A stretch of 64,000 nt of DNA from CAWKOH01 sp963851245 (GTDB lineage Bacteria; Actinomycetota; Acidimicrobiia; Acidimicrobiales; Palsa-688). Position numbers and translations under genes: made by a program. The DNA is taken from contig CAWKOH010000016.1 of NCBI GenBank assembly GCA_963851245.1, forward strand, positions 1-64,000, in the 5' to 3' direction. Of the stretch, positions 1 to 8,696 are shown piece after piece (the first letter of the stretch is position 1; each line of letters opens with the position of its first letter). The notes below the pieces were generated by a model. It was given only the letters and a program-made list of their open reading frames with translations. It was not told the origin of the DNA and did no database searches.

Positions 1-545
1 TGGTGGCACATATCCCTGACCGACGTTGCTGGGGTTGCTCCACGGGGTGCTGGCACTTGAACGGCAGGGGCGCTGGTCTTGTCGGCGGCGATTCAGGGAC
101 GTGCCGGTCGACTCGGGAAAGTCCCACCCGCTGTATACGCAGACACGACGGGTGCCGGGGTGGGCCTGCGGGTTGCCGGGTGGATGGGCGGCAGAGGGGA
201 CGGGGGGTCTTTGCCGGACATCCCCGAGGTCCTGCTTCGTAACGTTCGCCTCGTCGACCGCGTCGCCCTGGTCGGCAGGACCGTTCTGGTCCTGCCAGGT
301 CCTCTACGCGTCGGGGGCGCGTCGCGTTGAGTGGTGCAGCGGACAGCAAGTCAAACGGCAATCCCAACCTCTCTCCTGGTGACTGGGGGACGGTCATCAC
401 GCTGTGCGGCCGAATGGCGAAACGTGGAAGCAGCGTGGAAGGACTGGGTGACGACCACGCCGGGTGTGCCGAACAGCGGTTGCTCACGGGTGTCTTGGAC
501 CCTTGCGCTACCGACTGGATTTCCTGGCGTAGCGGGCACCTTGCC
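1..545. other. Left-edge region without a convincing gene
   Basis: No reading frame here has recognisable domains or a credible start. Frame 1 is open from the first base to a TGA at 58-60 and could be the last residues of a gene entering from the left, but it is too short to judge. The only clear structure is the perfect hairpin at 274-296. The short frames on both strands are Arg/Gly-rich, as expected from out-of-frame high-GC DNA. The right part lies downstream of the potassium channel gene and overlaps its extended frame. Confidence 0.4.
274..296. repeat. Perfect 9-bp inverted repeat (hairpin)
   Basis: GGCAGGACC at 274-282 and GGTCCTGCC at 288-296 are exact reverse complements around a 5-nt loop. 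The stem is GC-rich but no T-tract follows, so an intrinsic terminator is only possible. An operator or chance palindrome are alternatives. Confidence 0.5.
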
Positions 546-996
546 TTACTGCGGCAGGGCTCGCCGCAGGGACTCCTCGATTCGCTCCAGGCGCGCTTCG
601 AGATCGTCGAAGCGTGGGTGGAGACTCGTCTCCTCGGCCCTCCTCGTCGGGGGAGCGGATCTGGCTGGCACGTTGAACGAACGTTGAGGTGATGGCGGCG
701 GTGATGATGGCCAGGAAGGCGACGCCCTCCAACATTACGAATGCCGCCACGATCCTTCCGGCCGGGTTCTTGGGAGTGACATCGCCGTAGCCGACGGTCG
801 TGACCGTCTGGATAGCCCACCACATCCCGACCCAGATAGTGCTGTACTCCGGGTGGTCGATGAGCCGCATGAGCGCGCCGCCGGCTACGACGACCGCGAC
901 GGTGGCGACGGCGATCACGCCCATCGCGCCGCGCACCGAGGCCGGATTGCGCAGGAAGCGGTTCAGTCTGCGCTCGATGGGATTCAGTTTGGGCAT
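546..996 (-). CDS. Two-TM potassium channel, frameshifted at C-terminus
   Basis: This is a small ion channel of the Ion_trans_2 type, expected to pass K+ across the cytoplasmic membrane. The protein has a basic N-terminus, a first membrane helix (about residues 23-45), a pore helix and the selectivity filter TVGYGD near residue 70, then a second helix. Near 620-660 the frame changes. The frame opened by the ATG at 996 continues as Arg/Pro/Ser-rich junk to 508. The alternative frame reads a charged coiled-coil-like tail (FDDLEARLERIEESLRR) ending at TAA 546-548. Such a tail is usual after this pore domain, so the true end is taken as 546 and a one-base indel is inferred. It is transcribed away from MarC with 352 bp between. 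Confidence 0.8.
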
Positions 997-1348
997 GTCA
1001 TCGCCTTCTTTCTACTCCTGATCCTGACCAACACCTCGGACCGGCGCGTCTCCCGGTCCCCCGGCTCCTGGCCGTCCAGGGCCTGGAAAGGCCATCCCCG
1101 GATTGCCTCGGCCCGCTCGGTTGCGTCGACGCCAAGAGCCGGGACAGACCCTCGACGCTCTGTGATCCCACAGAACCGATTCCAAGCTGCGGGACTAAAC
1201 ATATCGTGTACTCATGCTCGGATTCTGCCGATCACGGGCCAACTGGATTGCATCCCCGAGCAGCGGGACATGGTGCACCACCGTTCACGGCCTGGGACGG
1301 CCCACACTGAAACACCGGTGTCCGATCTGTGGCTCTCCCCCTGCCGGC
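997..1348. other. Intergenic region between K+ channel and MarC genes
   Basis: This 352-bp stretch lies upstream of the K+ channel start and downstream of the marC-family stop, both genes being on the minus strand. It must hold the channel promoter. Open frames across it have shadow-like composition and no recognisable domain, and no convincing hairpin with a T-tract was seen. Confidence 0.4.
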
Positions 1349-1993
1349 TCAGTGCGGGGTCAGGTGGATGACGCCGACGCTGTGGAGTCCGTCCAGGATG
1401 AGTTGGACGGCCAGGGCGGCCAGGAGGATGCCGAAGACCTTCTCGGTGACGAGCATGCGGCTCTCGTCGAGATGGTCGCTGACTCGGTTGGCCCAACGGA
1501 ACACGGCCACGTCCAGAGCGAGGACCACGCCCAGCAGGACCACCACCATGGCGAACACGCCCACCGAGTCGGCCTCGGCGGAGAGGGTCACCAGGGTCAC
1601 GATGCCGGCCGGGTTGAGCAGGTAGGGGACCGCGCGGGGGAAGGTGGCGACCCGGAGCGGATCGCGTCCCTTGATGGCCTGACTCTCCTTTGGTTCGCCT
1701 GTGCCGAGCACCATGGTGATGGCGATGATGACCAGGATGAGGCCGCCGGCGATCGAGAGCGACCCGGTCGAGAAGTGCAGCAGGCGGGCCAGCAGCTCGC
1801 CCAGTCCGACCAGTAGGAGCGAGACCACGCCGGCGGTGGTGAGCATTTTGCGGACGACGAGGGCCTTGGTTTTGGTGTCGAGGGCGGCGGTGATCTCCAC
1901 GAACGGCACCAGGGCGATCTTCGGTCCCACCCCGATCAACAACAGCAAGAACGTGTCGATGACAAAGTAGAGGTCAATCGACGTGTAGTTCAT
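1349..1993 (-). CDS. MarC-family integral membrane protein
   Basis: A 214-residue membrane protein of the MarC/UPF0056 family, whose transport role is unproven. The start is placed at ATG 1993 (MNYTSIDLYF), although the frame is open about 110 codons further. The upstream part is Arg/Ala/Pro-rich and unlike the family, while the chosen length matches it. About six hydrophobic segments are visible. Family-like features include LLLLIGVGPKIALVPF in the first helix, an inter-helix loop of charged residues, and PYLLNPAGIVTLVTL in the central helix pair. It is divergently arranged with the flavoprotein gene at 2157, leaving a 163-bp shared promoter region. Confidence 0.8.
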   Translation of the reverse strand: MNYTSIDLYFVIDTFLLLLIGVGPKIALVPFVEITAALDTKTKALVVRKMLTTAGVVSLLLVGLGELLARLLHFSTGSLSIAGGLILVIIAITMVLGTGEPKESQAIKGRDPLRVATFPRAVPYLLNPAGIVTLVTLSAEADSVGVFAMVVVLLGVVLALDVAVFRWANRVSDHLDESRMLVTEKVFGILLAALAVQLILDGLHSVGVIHLTPH

Positions 1994-2156
1994 CGGGGCG
2001 TCTTGCTCGCGGGCGTCGTTATCGCCGGGCCAAGGCCAGGCTTCGTCCCTGGCGTAGCTGGATTTGATCGCGGCCCGTACCTTCCACAGTGCCGCCGACC
2101 CTACCCGCCGGGAGCGGGCGGGGAGGAGCACCAGCACCGCCCGTATACTCGCCGGG

Positions 2157-3607
2157 ATGGCCTCCTCGAGCCGGGACAGCCTCGATGTGGTGGTCATCGG
2201 CGGGGGCCCGGCCGGGGTGATCGCGGCGTTGCGTGCGGCGCGGCTGGGAGCCCGAACGGCGCTGATCACCAGTGCTGGGCTGGGCGGGATGGCCGCGGCC
2301 GACGGGCCGGTCCCGGTGCGCACCCTGGCCCATGCGGCCCGGCTGATCCGCGAGGCCCGACAACTGCCCCGCTACGGCATCACCGCCGGTGAACCTGCCC
2401 TCGACTACCCGCGGCTGGTGGATCGCGTCGGGGAGGTCACCGCCGAGGTGCGGGCCCACTCGGCGCTGGGCCAAGAGCTCCAGCAGTCCGGGGTCACTAT
2501 CTACGAGCACGCCGGCGCGGCCCGGTTCATCGACCCGCACCTGATCGAAAGCGCCCATGCACCACCGCTCCGCGCCGAGCAGTTCATCATCTGCACCGGT
2601 GGCATGGCCACGCCGACTGGACCTGCCCGGCTTCGACTTGACCTGCACCCACAGCGACGCCTGGGGTTTCTCCTCGGCTCCCGCCGTCGATGCTGGTGAT
2701 CGGCGCCGGCGCCACCGGCGTGCAGGTCGCCTCGATCTTCAACGCCTTCGGGTCCCACGTGACGATCTTCGAGGCCGCCCCACGCATCTTGATGAGCGAA
2801 GACCACGACGTCGCCGCGGCCGTCCGCGCCGCGTTACAAGCGTCGGGGATCCGGGTCCTGGAGCAGGCCGGGACCATCGAGCGTTTCGAGTCCTGCCCCG
2901 CCGGCGTCCGGCTGATCTACACCAAAACCGACACCCAAGACCACGTCGAGGCGACGGTGGCGGTGGTGGCGGCCGGATGGGTCGCCAACACCGCCGGACT
3001 CGACCTGGCCGCCGCCGGGGTGGAGACCGACCAGCGCGGCTACGTGCGGGTGGACTCCCAGCTTCGCACCACCGCGCCCCACATCTTCGCCGCCGGCGAC
3101 ATCACCGGGCACCTCATGGTCGTCCACGAGGCCGTCCGCGAAGGCTACCTGGCCGCCACCAACGCCGTGCTCGGCCGCACCACCGCCCTGCCCGCCGAGG
3201 TCAGCCCCATCGGCAGCTTCACCGACCCCGAGTACGCCTCGGTCGGGGTCACCGAGGCCACCGCCCGCAACAGCCGCGACGTGATCGTCGCCACCGAGCG
3301 GTTCGACGCCCTGGCCCGACCGATCATCGACGGCCGCCCCACCGGCTTCTGCAAACTGGTCGTCGACCGACAGCTCCACACCATCCTCGGCTGCCACATC
3401 GTGGGCGAGCGCGCCGGCGAGCTGGCCCAACTGGCGGCGGTCGCCATGGCCGCCGGGATGAAAGTCGAGCAGCTCGCCCTGGTCCCGTTCTCCTTCCCCA
3501 CCTACGCCAACGCCATAGGGCGCGCCGCCCTCAAAGCCGCCCGCAGCCTCGAACCGGCCACCGGGCGGACCGAAGATGACCTTCCGCTCCAAGCCGACGT
3601 CGGTTGA
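2157..3607 (+). CDS. NAD(P)/FAD-dependent oxidoreductase, two frameshifts
   Basis: This is a flavoprotein of the pyridine nucleotide-disulfide oxidoreductase class I fold (mercuric reductase/lipoamide dehydrogenase relatives). In order it shows an N-terminal FAD Rossmann motif VVVIGGGPAGVIAA, an NAD Rossmann motif MLVIGAGATGVQVASIF, the second FAD motif IFAAGDITG, and a dimerisation domain with PTYANAIGRAALKAA. Where classical members carry the CxxxxC redox disulfide, this protein reads GLGGMAAADGPVPVRTLAHAA, so disulfide chemistry is not expected. ATG 2157 starts just before the first motif. The frame moves near 2605 and again near 2680. The short middle segment reads RRLDLPGFDLTCTHSDAW in the third frame, which is family-like sequence. 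Two indels in about 80 bp suggest sequence errors, but a pseudogene cannot be excluded. Confidence 0.75.
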
Positions 3608-3636
3608 CGCGCAACGAGCCTCTATGCCTCGGCACA

Positions 3637-3653
3637 GCCGGGTCTGGCCCGGC
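3637..3653. terminator. Candidate hairpin between convergent genes
   Basis: GCCGGG (3637-3642) and CCCGGC (3648-3653) form a 6-bp stem with a 5-nt loop in the 177-bp gap between the ends of the flavoprotein and MFS genes. A second small CCCC/GGGG stem lies near 3690. There is no T-run, so this is a weak terminator call based mainly on position. Confidence 0.35.
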
Positions 3654-3784
3654 AGAGCTCGAGCCGCAGCGACCTCCCCGAGCTCCATCCCCTTGAAGGG
3701 GTGCCAAGGGTCGCCCGCCACCGCGACGCAAAGAGCACGTTACTGTCATCGCTGGCCGGAAGAAGCAGGTGGCAGTAGCGTCGA

Positions 3785-5411
3785 TCAAGCTGCGGGCTCG
3801 TCTACGGGCATAGCGGAGGGTTGCTTGGTCGGCAGCCGGCGGGTCAGCAACAGGGCCAGCACCGCCAGGACGGCGAGCAGGGATAGCGAGGCGCGCAACC
3901 CGTCGATGCGAGCGTCGGCGTTCTCGGCGACAATGGCGTCGGCCGTCTTGGGGGGCACCCCGGCCTTGTCGAGCTCGGTCTTCAAGTCGTCGTCGGAGAT
4001 GAACGGCACCCCCCCGGTCAGTTCCACTTGCGCCTTGGAGGCCACCTCGGCCGGGCACCGCCGGGTTGTGGGCGATGCCGCTCAGGAACGACGCGGTCAA
4101 CGCCGAGATGAGCACCGCCCCGGCCAGGGCGGTACCGATCGAGGCGCCCAGGTTGGTCATGGTGTTCTGAACGCCGCCGACTTCGCCGCTCTGTTGGTCG
4201 GGCACCGACGAGACGGTCACGCTGCCCAGCTGGGAGGCCAGGGCCCCGACACCGAGCCCGGCCAGCAGCATGGGCCAGGTCACGATCTCCGGTCCGGCGC
4301 CGGCGTCGAGGGCGGCCACCATGATGGCGATCCCGGCGAACAGGGCCAGGAACCCCAGCTGGGCGACCCGGCGCGGGGAGGCGTCAGGGAAGACCTTCGG
4401 GACGCCCACGGCGGCCAGCAGCAGGGTGATCGACAGGGGCAGGAGCCGCACGCCGGTGGCGATGGCGGACAGGCCCAGCGCCACCGACAAGAACAGCGGC
4501 ACCGCGAAGAACAGGCCGGCCTGGAGCAGGTACTGGAAGAAGAAGGCGGTCAGCCCGCCGCGAAGCGTCCGGTTGCGCAGCAGGGCCGGGTCGAGCAGCG
4601 CCGCCTTCCCCGCGGCGAGTCGGTGATCCTCCCACCACAAGAAGCCCCACAGCACCAGCCCGCCACCCAGAATCAGCCAGATCACCGGCGACACCCCCAG
4701 CCACTGGGGGGCACCGGCCTTGGGTTGCACGAAACCCCAGGTGCCCGAGCGCAGGATGCCGTACACCACCAGCCCCAAGCCCAGGGCGGACAACACGGTG
4801 CCCACCACGTCCAGGTGGGCCCCCTCCTCGGCGGGGGTGTCGGCCATGCGGCGGGTCAGCGCCAGGATGCCCAACACCACCAGGACTTCGCCCACGAACA
4901 CCCACCGCCAGGACAGGTAGGTGGTGAACAGGCCGCCGATCAAGGGGCCGGCGGCCACCGCGATGGCCCCGGCCGAGGCCACCAGCCCGTAGGCGCGGGG
5001 CCGCTCGTTCCGGGCGAAGTTCGACGCCACCAACGCCACAATGGCCGGCAAGATCAGGGCCGCCCCCGCCCCCTCCAGGACCGACCAGCCGAAGATCAAC
5101 ACGGTCAGGTTCGGTGACAGGGCCGTGGTCAGCGATCCGCACCCGTAGATGACACAACCGAGCATGAACGCCCGTTTGCGGCCCAGGATCTGGCCCAGCT
5201 TGCCGCCCGTGATCATCAGGGACGCCATCACCAGCGTGTACAAGGTGATGGCCGTCTGGATGCCCACCACCGTGGTGCCCACGTCCTTGGCCACCGTGGC
5301 GATCGAAACGTTCATCACCGAGCTGTCCAGCGTCATCAGGAACTGGCCCGACGCCAACGTCACCAGGACGATCCCGGCCCCCGTAGCCCGACGTTCAGCG
5401 GTATCCGCCAC
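3785..5411 (-). CDS. DHA2-type MFS drug exporter, C-terminal frameshift
   Basis: A 14-helix-type major facilitator superfamily transporter (EmrB/QacA-like, proton-driven efflux in the cytoplasmic membrane). The N-terminus reads LASGQFLMTLDSSVMNVSIA, a first-helix signature of this group. Motif A-like GGKLGQILGRKRAFMLG follows helix 2, and the motif C-like GPLIGGLFTTYLSWRWVF follows. Near 4045-4065, after the helix ending FLSGIAHNPAVP, the frame changes. The continuation in the other frame (KAQVELTGGVPFISDDDL..., then a last hydrophobic helix LLAVLAVLALLLT) ends at 3785 and is what this family shows. Without the shift the frame would run on as Arg-rich junk to 3531. No regulator is adjacent. 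Confidence 0.82.
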
Positions 5412-5751
5412 GCGGTTTCACCATCCCATCCATCCCGCCAGCCACACACAAGCGAAGAAACACCGAGCGCACATGATCGCAGACCACAGCGGCTCCCCAG
5501 CTCATCCCGTGCCGGTAACCCCACCACCCCGGTGGGGAACAACCTCCCCCCACCACCCGTCGGCCTATACCCCTTGGCTGCCCGAGCCATCCGGTGCCCG
5601 GAATGGCTTACAGCACCCGCCGGCCGGCCGCCCCATATTTGGGCAGCCGGGCGGGAGACCGGGCTTCCGCCCGGCTCTCCGTAACTGTCACCCCACCCCC
5701 CTCCCTGTAGAGGCCCTGCGCGGTGTAGGGCCAGGGAAGGACGGTCCAGCG
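5412..5751. other. Intergenic region at possible left side of integrative module
   Basis: This 340-bp stretch separates the MFS start (minus strand) from the first gene of the integrase module. It is C-rich on the plus strand and contains the hairpin at 5654-5680. No protein frame with recognisable content was found. A promoter for the downstream operon should lie here, and it could also contain an element boundary, though no att repeat was identified. Confidence 0.4.
5654..5680. repeat. 11-bp hairpin with one bulge upstream of module
   Basis: GGAGA-CCGGGC (5654-5664) pairs with GCCCGG-C-TCTCC (5669-5680) around a TTCC loop, leaving a single C bulge. It lies about 70 bp before the first gene of the module. 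It could be a leader structure or a protein-binding palindrome. It is not positioned to terminate the MFS gene. Confidence 0.45.
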
Positions 5752-6258
5752 GTGGCTGTGAAAATGACATGGCCCGTGGAGCACTCCTGCGGGCACGACG
5801 AAGACCACGACCTGTCGGACAAACGCCCTTCGGAGCGGGCCGGTTGCGCCCGCTGGCTGGCCGGGCAGGAATGCTCGGACTGCTGGACGGCGAAGCGGGA
5901 CCGCCAAAACGCTAAGGACCGCGACAGGTGGGTTGCCGAGAGGCGCGCCGAGGAGTCGGCCGCCGCCAACGCGTGGGAGAAGGCGGCAGACATGCCGGCT
6001 CTCGACGGGCGCAGCGACAAGGCGGTCGAGTGGGGCCGCCGGGTCCGCCACCAGTTGATGGTCGCCGCGCACGAGCACGCCATAGGCATCGGGGTGGCCG
6101 ACGACGACTTCGCCGAGCAGGTCGAGACCCCGGCCCGGCGGATCAGGTGGGCGTCGTGGTGGATCGACCAGCGCGACGCCGACAGGGAGGATGTAGCAGA
6201 GCTTGTCCAAGACGGTGCGGCTTCATACGCGCCTGGCGGCACGGAGAACCCGTACTGA
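5752..6258 (+). CDS. Conserved hypothetical protein of integrative elements
   Basis: About 168 residues with an acidic, Trp-rich composition. The N-terminus carries a possible metal site with Cys/His (VEHSCGHDEDHD, then CARW and CSDCW). The rest is charged and predicted helical, including a WWIDQRDADREDVAEL segment. It resembles small proteins found in actinobacterial integrated plasmids and phages, but no function is known to me. GTG 5752 is preferred because a GGGAAGGA Shine-Dalgarno lies about 10 nt upstream; ATG 5764 in the same frame is the alternative. Its TGA overlaps the next ATG (TGATG), indicating translational coupling. Confidence 0.65.
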   Translation: MAVKMTWPVEHSCGHDEDHDLSDKRPSERAGCARWLAGQECSDCWTAKRDRQNAKDRDRWVAERRAEESAAANAWEKAADMPALDGRSDKAVEWGRRVRHQLMVAAHEHAIGIGVADDDFAEQVETPARRIRWASWWIDQRDADREDVAELVQDGAASYAPGGTENPY

Positions 6259-6764
6259 TGGACGTCTGGGCGGGCAGCAACGGGGAAGGCGAGCGAGTGC
6301 CGGACCGGACCGCGAGCGAGTTCATCGCCTCCCGCGTAGCCGGGCTGACACCGGTTCGCGAGCAGGTCGACGGCGGCACTATTCATGTTGGCCTGGTCCG
6401 CGGCGGGGTTCGGGACGTTGGCCGGCCGCCGACCGGGACGTGGCTGGCCGACCATCCCGGTGAGGCGGCGAAGGTCGCGGCGAACCTGGATGGACTCTGC
6501 GGGCCTGATCGGGCCGCGAGCCTGTTGGAGCGTGCCGGCGGCGACCGCTTCTTCGCCGTGTGGCTGGAGTTGGTCGATCACTGGCTGGAGGATGTCCCGC
6601 CCGAGAACCGCCCGACCTCGTTCCCGTGGCGGGCAGCCTACGAGCAGGGTTGGAGGCCGCACGAGGCGGTCTCGGCCGCCCGCGATCTCGGCCACTCACC
6701 CGAAGCTCTCGAAGACTTCGGGCTGATCGACAACGCCGCCGAATGGCGCGCGGAGATCGGATAG
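6258..6764 (+). CDS. Hypothetical protein, coupled to preceding gene
   Basis: 168 residues starting at an ATG that overlaps the previous stop by one base. The sequence is acidic and rich in Trp, Pro and Leu and contains FFAVWLELVDHWLEDVP and a C-terminal part resembling a small helical fold (PHEAVSAARDLGHSPEALEDFG, spanning about residues 139-160). There is no membrane segment or signal peptide. No domain is recognised. Its position directly before the primase suggests a replication, maintenance or transfer role within the element, which is inference only. Confidence 0.6.
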   Translation: MDVWAGSNGEGERVPDRTASEFIASRVAGLTPVREQVDGGTIHVGLVRGGVRDVGRPPTGTWLADHPGEAAKVAANLDGLCGPDRAASLLERAGGDRFFAVWLELVDHWLEDVPPENRPTSFPWRAAYEQGWRPHEAVSAARDLGHSPEALEDFGLIDNAAEWRAEIG

Positions 6765-6778
6765 GAGGGAGCCGGCCC

Positions 6779-8201
6779 GTGCCTATCGACTTCCTCGCCG
6801 TCCGGTCACGCCACCGTCTCGGCGATGTGGCCCGACGGACCGGGTACCCGGTCGATGTCGCCTCCGGCGATGTGATGGTGTGCTGCCCCCGACCCGATCA
6901 CGACGACAGCACCCCGTCGGCGATCCTGCATCTCGACACCGACCGCTACCACTGCTTCGGGTGTGGAGCGACCGGGGATGTCGTGCAATGGGTGCGCGAC
7001 ATATACGGCGTCGGGGTCGCCGAGGCTGTCAAGAAGCTCGAAGCGGGTGGCCCGCTGCCGCTGCCGGCCAGGACCGGCGGCGCTACTACCACCCAGGTGG
7101 AGCGCCGGGCCGGTCCGCGGGCGGAGCCGCCGGACCTGTCGCGCACAGCCCGCCGGCCGGGTCCTCGCGGTGCTGGAGGAAGCGTGGCAGTACTACAAGT
7201 TCGGAACGCTGCACGAGGCCGGCGTCGCCTACCTCAATGACCGCGGCGTCGACGTCGGAGCCTTGGAGGCCGAGATCGGCGGGCCGGTCGTCGGCCGTAC
7301 ACCGTTCAAAGCCCCCGACCAGCTCGTGCACCGTCTCGCGGGCGAGAGGGTTCAGCGACGACGAGCTGGTCGACGCCGGCCTCGCCCGGCGCAGCCCGAG
7401 CGCGCTGCCCGGCGCGCCGCCGAAGGTGATCGACTACTACCGTCGCCGGGTCATGGTCCCCGTCAGGAACGGGGAAGGCAGGGTGATCGGCCTGATCGGC
7501 CGCTACGACGGCAACGCCAAAGCGGACGGCGCACCGAAGTACATGAACCCGCCCCGCACGGCCGTCTACGACAAGGCGGCAGCCCTGTACCGGCCGTCCA
7601 CGCCGCGGCTCGACCCGGACGGCCAGGTGGTCGTCGTCGAGGGCACTCTCGACGCCCTCGCGGTGGCCTCGGCTGCGGCTCGGGCCGGGTTCTCCTCGAA
7701 GTTCGCCCCGCTGTGCGAGTCCGGGATCGCTCTTTCGGACTCGCAGGTCGAGCAGGTCATGGCGATCCACCACCGGGCGCCCGTGCTGGCCGCTGACGGG
7801 GACACCGCTGGCGGCGGGGCGAACACGAAATGGGCGGCCGCGCTCGCGGTGAGAGGCCGCGAGTCTGCGATCGTCGCCTGGCCGGACGGTGAGGACCCGG
7901 CCTCGTGGCTCGCGAGCCACGGCACCGCCGGGCTCATAGCTCTGACCCGTAAGGGCTGTCTCGAAGCGTCGGAGGCCGACCTGAGGCCCCGCCACAGCGC
8001 CCGCGAGGTGGCTCAGCACATCCTGGAGACCCTTCCTGGGTCCGCCGATGTTGAGGACCGGTGGCGGGCCGCACTCGCCCCGTGCGGCCAGATGCGCCAC
8101 GCCGCGGCCGAACGCTACGCGACTGGCGCGGCCGAAACCCTCGCCCCGGCAGTGGTGGCAGCCGCGATCGAGGCGTCCACCGACAGCCGTCGGACGGGTG
8201 A
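6779..8201 (+). CDS. CHC2 zinc-finger / TOPRIM primase-like protein, frameshifted
   Basis: A DnaG-related primase of the type carried by integrated plasmids and phages. It begins at GTG 6779, nine bases after a GGAGGG site. The CHC2-like zinc-binding domain is near residues 35-70 (CCPRPDHDDSTPSA, then YHCFGCGATGDVVQWV). After a linker the TOPRIM core reads VVVVEGTLDALAVASAA (the catalytic Glu) followed by PVLAADGDTAGGGAN (the acidic pair). The frame changes near 7150 and again near 7345; the middle piece reads VLAVLEEAWQYYKFGTL. After TDSRRTG the open frame runs on to 8367 as Arg/Pro-rich sequence. An end at the TGA of a GTGA overlap (8199-8201) fits the style of this operon but needs one more shift. 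It differs from the chromosomal dnaG at 33 kb by its shorter helicase-less architecture. Confidence 0.65.
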
Positions 8202-8413
8202 ACGACGTGATCCTCATCGTCGCCTCCTACGGCCGGAGGCTCCCCGAGCCTGCACAGGTCCGTTACGCCGAGCTGGCAGCGCTGGAAATCGAGAAAGCTT
8301 GGCTCAGCCCGGCAGGCTGGGCGCAGCGCCGGATCGAGACCGTTATCGGCGTCCCAACCTCCAGTGATCTGGTACCTCATGGCGCCACGGTGGCCATGGA
8401 CGTGGAGAGATGA
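8198..8413 (+). CDS. Small hypothetical protein
   Basis: A 71-residue frame starting at GTG 8198 with normal amino acid composition (VNDVILIVASYGRRLPEP, then YAELAALEIEKAWL). The alternative frames across the same DNA are Arg/Pro-rich, which favours this one. It may overlap the end of the primase gene by four bases. No domain is recognised. It could instead be a C-terminal extension of the primase if another indel is present. Confidence 0.45.
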   Translation: MNDVILIVASYGRRLPEPAQVRYAELAALEIEKAWLSPAGWAQRRIETVIGVPTSSDLVPHGATVAMDVER

Positions 8414-8467
8414 CCATCCTCGCCCGGGTCAAGCCCGCGCCTCCCGCCCAGTAGGGGGGCAACAAGC

Positions 8468-8484
8468 ACCCGGCTGGGCCGGGT
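8468..8484. terminator. Candidate hairpin in element operon
   Basis: ACCCGG (8468-8473) and CCGGGT (8479-8484) form a perfect 6-bp stem with loop CTGGG, in the 130-bp gap between the small ORF ending at 8413 and the start at 8544. It may separate the primase operon from the integrase transcript. There is no T-run. Confidence 0.35.
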
Positions 8485-8543
8485 CCGGCCTCGGATGTGT
8501 AGTCTCGTGCGGCGTGTTGAGGCTCCTCGTCGGCGGTCTGGTC

Positions 8544-8696
8544 GTGGCTGACAACGAAGAGCGAAGCGATCCTCCTCCGAGCCCGGTCAACGCCCGCTGG
8601 GAGAAGGTGGAGGACCGGCGCCGCGCCGAAGCTCTCGCTGCCCTGCTGTTCGCCACACGCCCCGCCAGCGGGGAGACTGAGCGTCGTGCAAGCTGA
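8544..8696 (+). CDS. Small acidic/basic protein overlapping the integrase start
   Basis: About 50 residues from GTG 8544 (VADNEERSDPPPSPVNARW, then charged helix VEDRRRAEALAALLFATR). Its stop lies 11 bp inside the integrase gene, so the two are probably translationally coupled. Length and position would suit an accessory of the recombinase, such as a directionality factor, but no sequence feature proves that. An alternative upstream GTG/TTG in the same frame would add a short hydrophobic stretch. Confidence 0.45.
   Translation: MADNEERSDPPPSPVNARWEKVEDRRRAEALAALLFATRPASGETERRAS

Noticed and set aside
1349..2323. MarC-like protein with a 110-residue N-terminal extension
   Set aside because: The extension is Arg/Pro/Ala-rich and overlaps the flavoprotein gene on the other strand; the ATG at 1993 gives the usual length.
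3576..5117. 513-codon plus-strand frame antisense to the MFS gene
   Set aside because: It is His/Gly/Gln-rich with no hydrophobic pattern or domain, and the minus strand reads a clear 14-helix transporter. It is a high-GC shadow.
5412..5751. Left attachment site of the serine-integrase element at 5.4-5.75 kb
   Set aside because: No tadA 5' sequence or repeat of the right junction is present there; the boundary is more likely outside the window.
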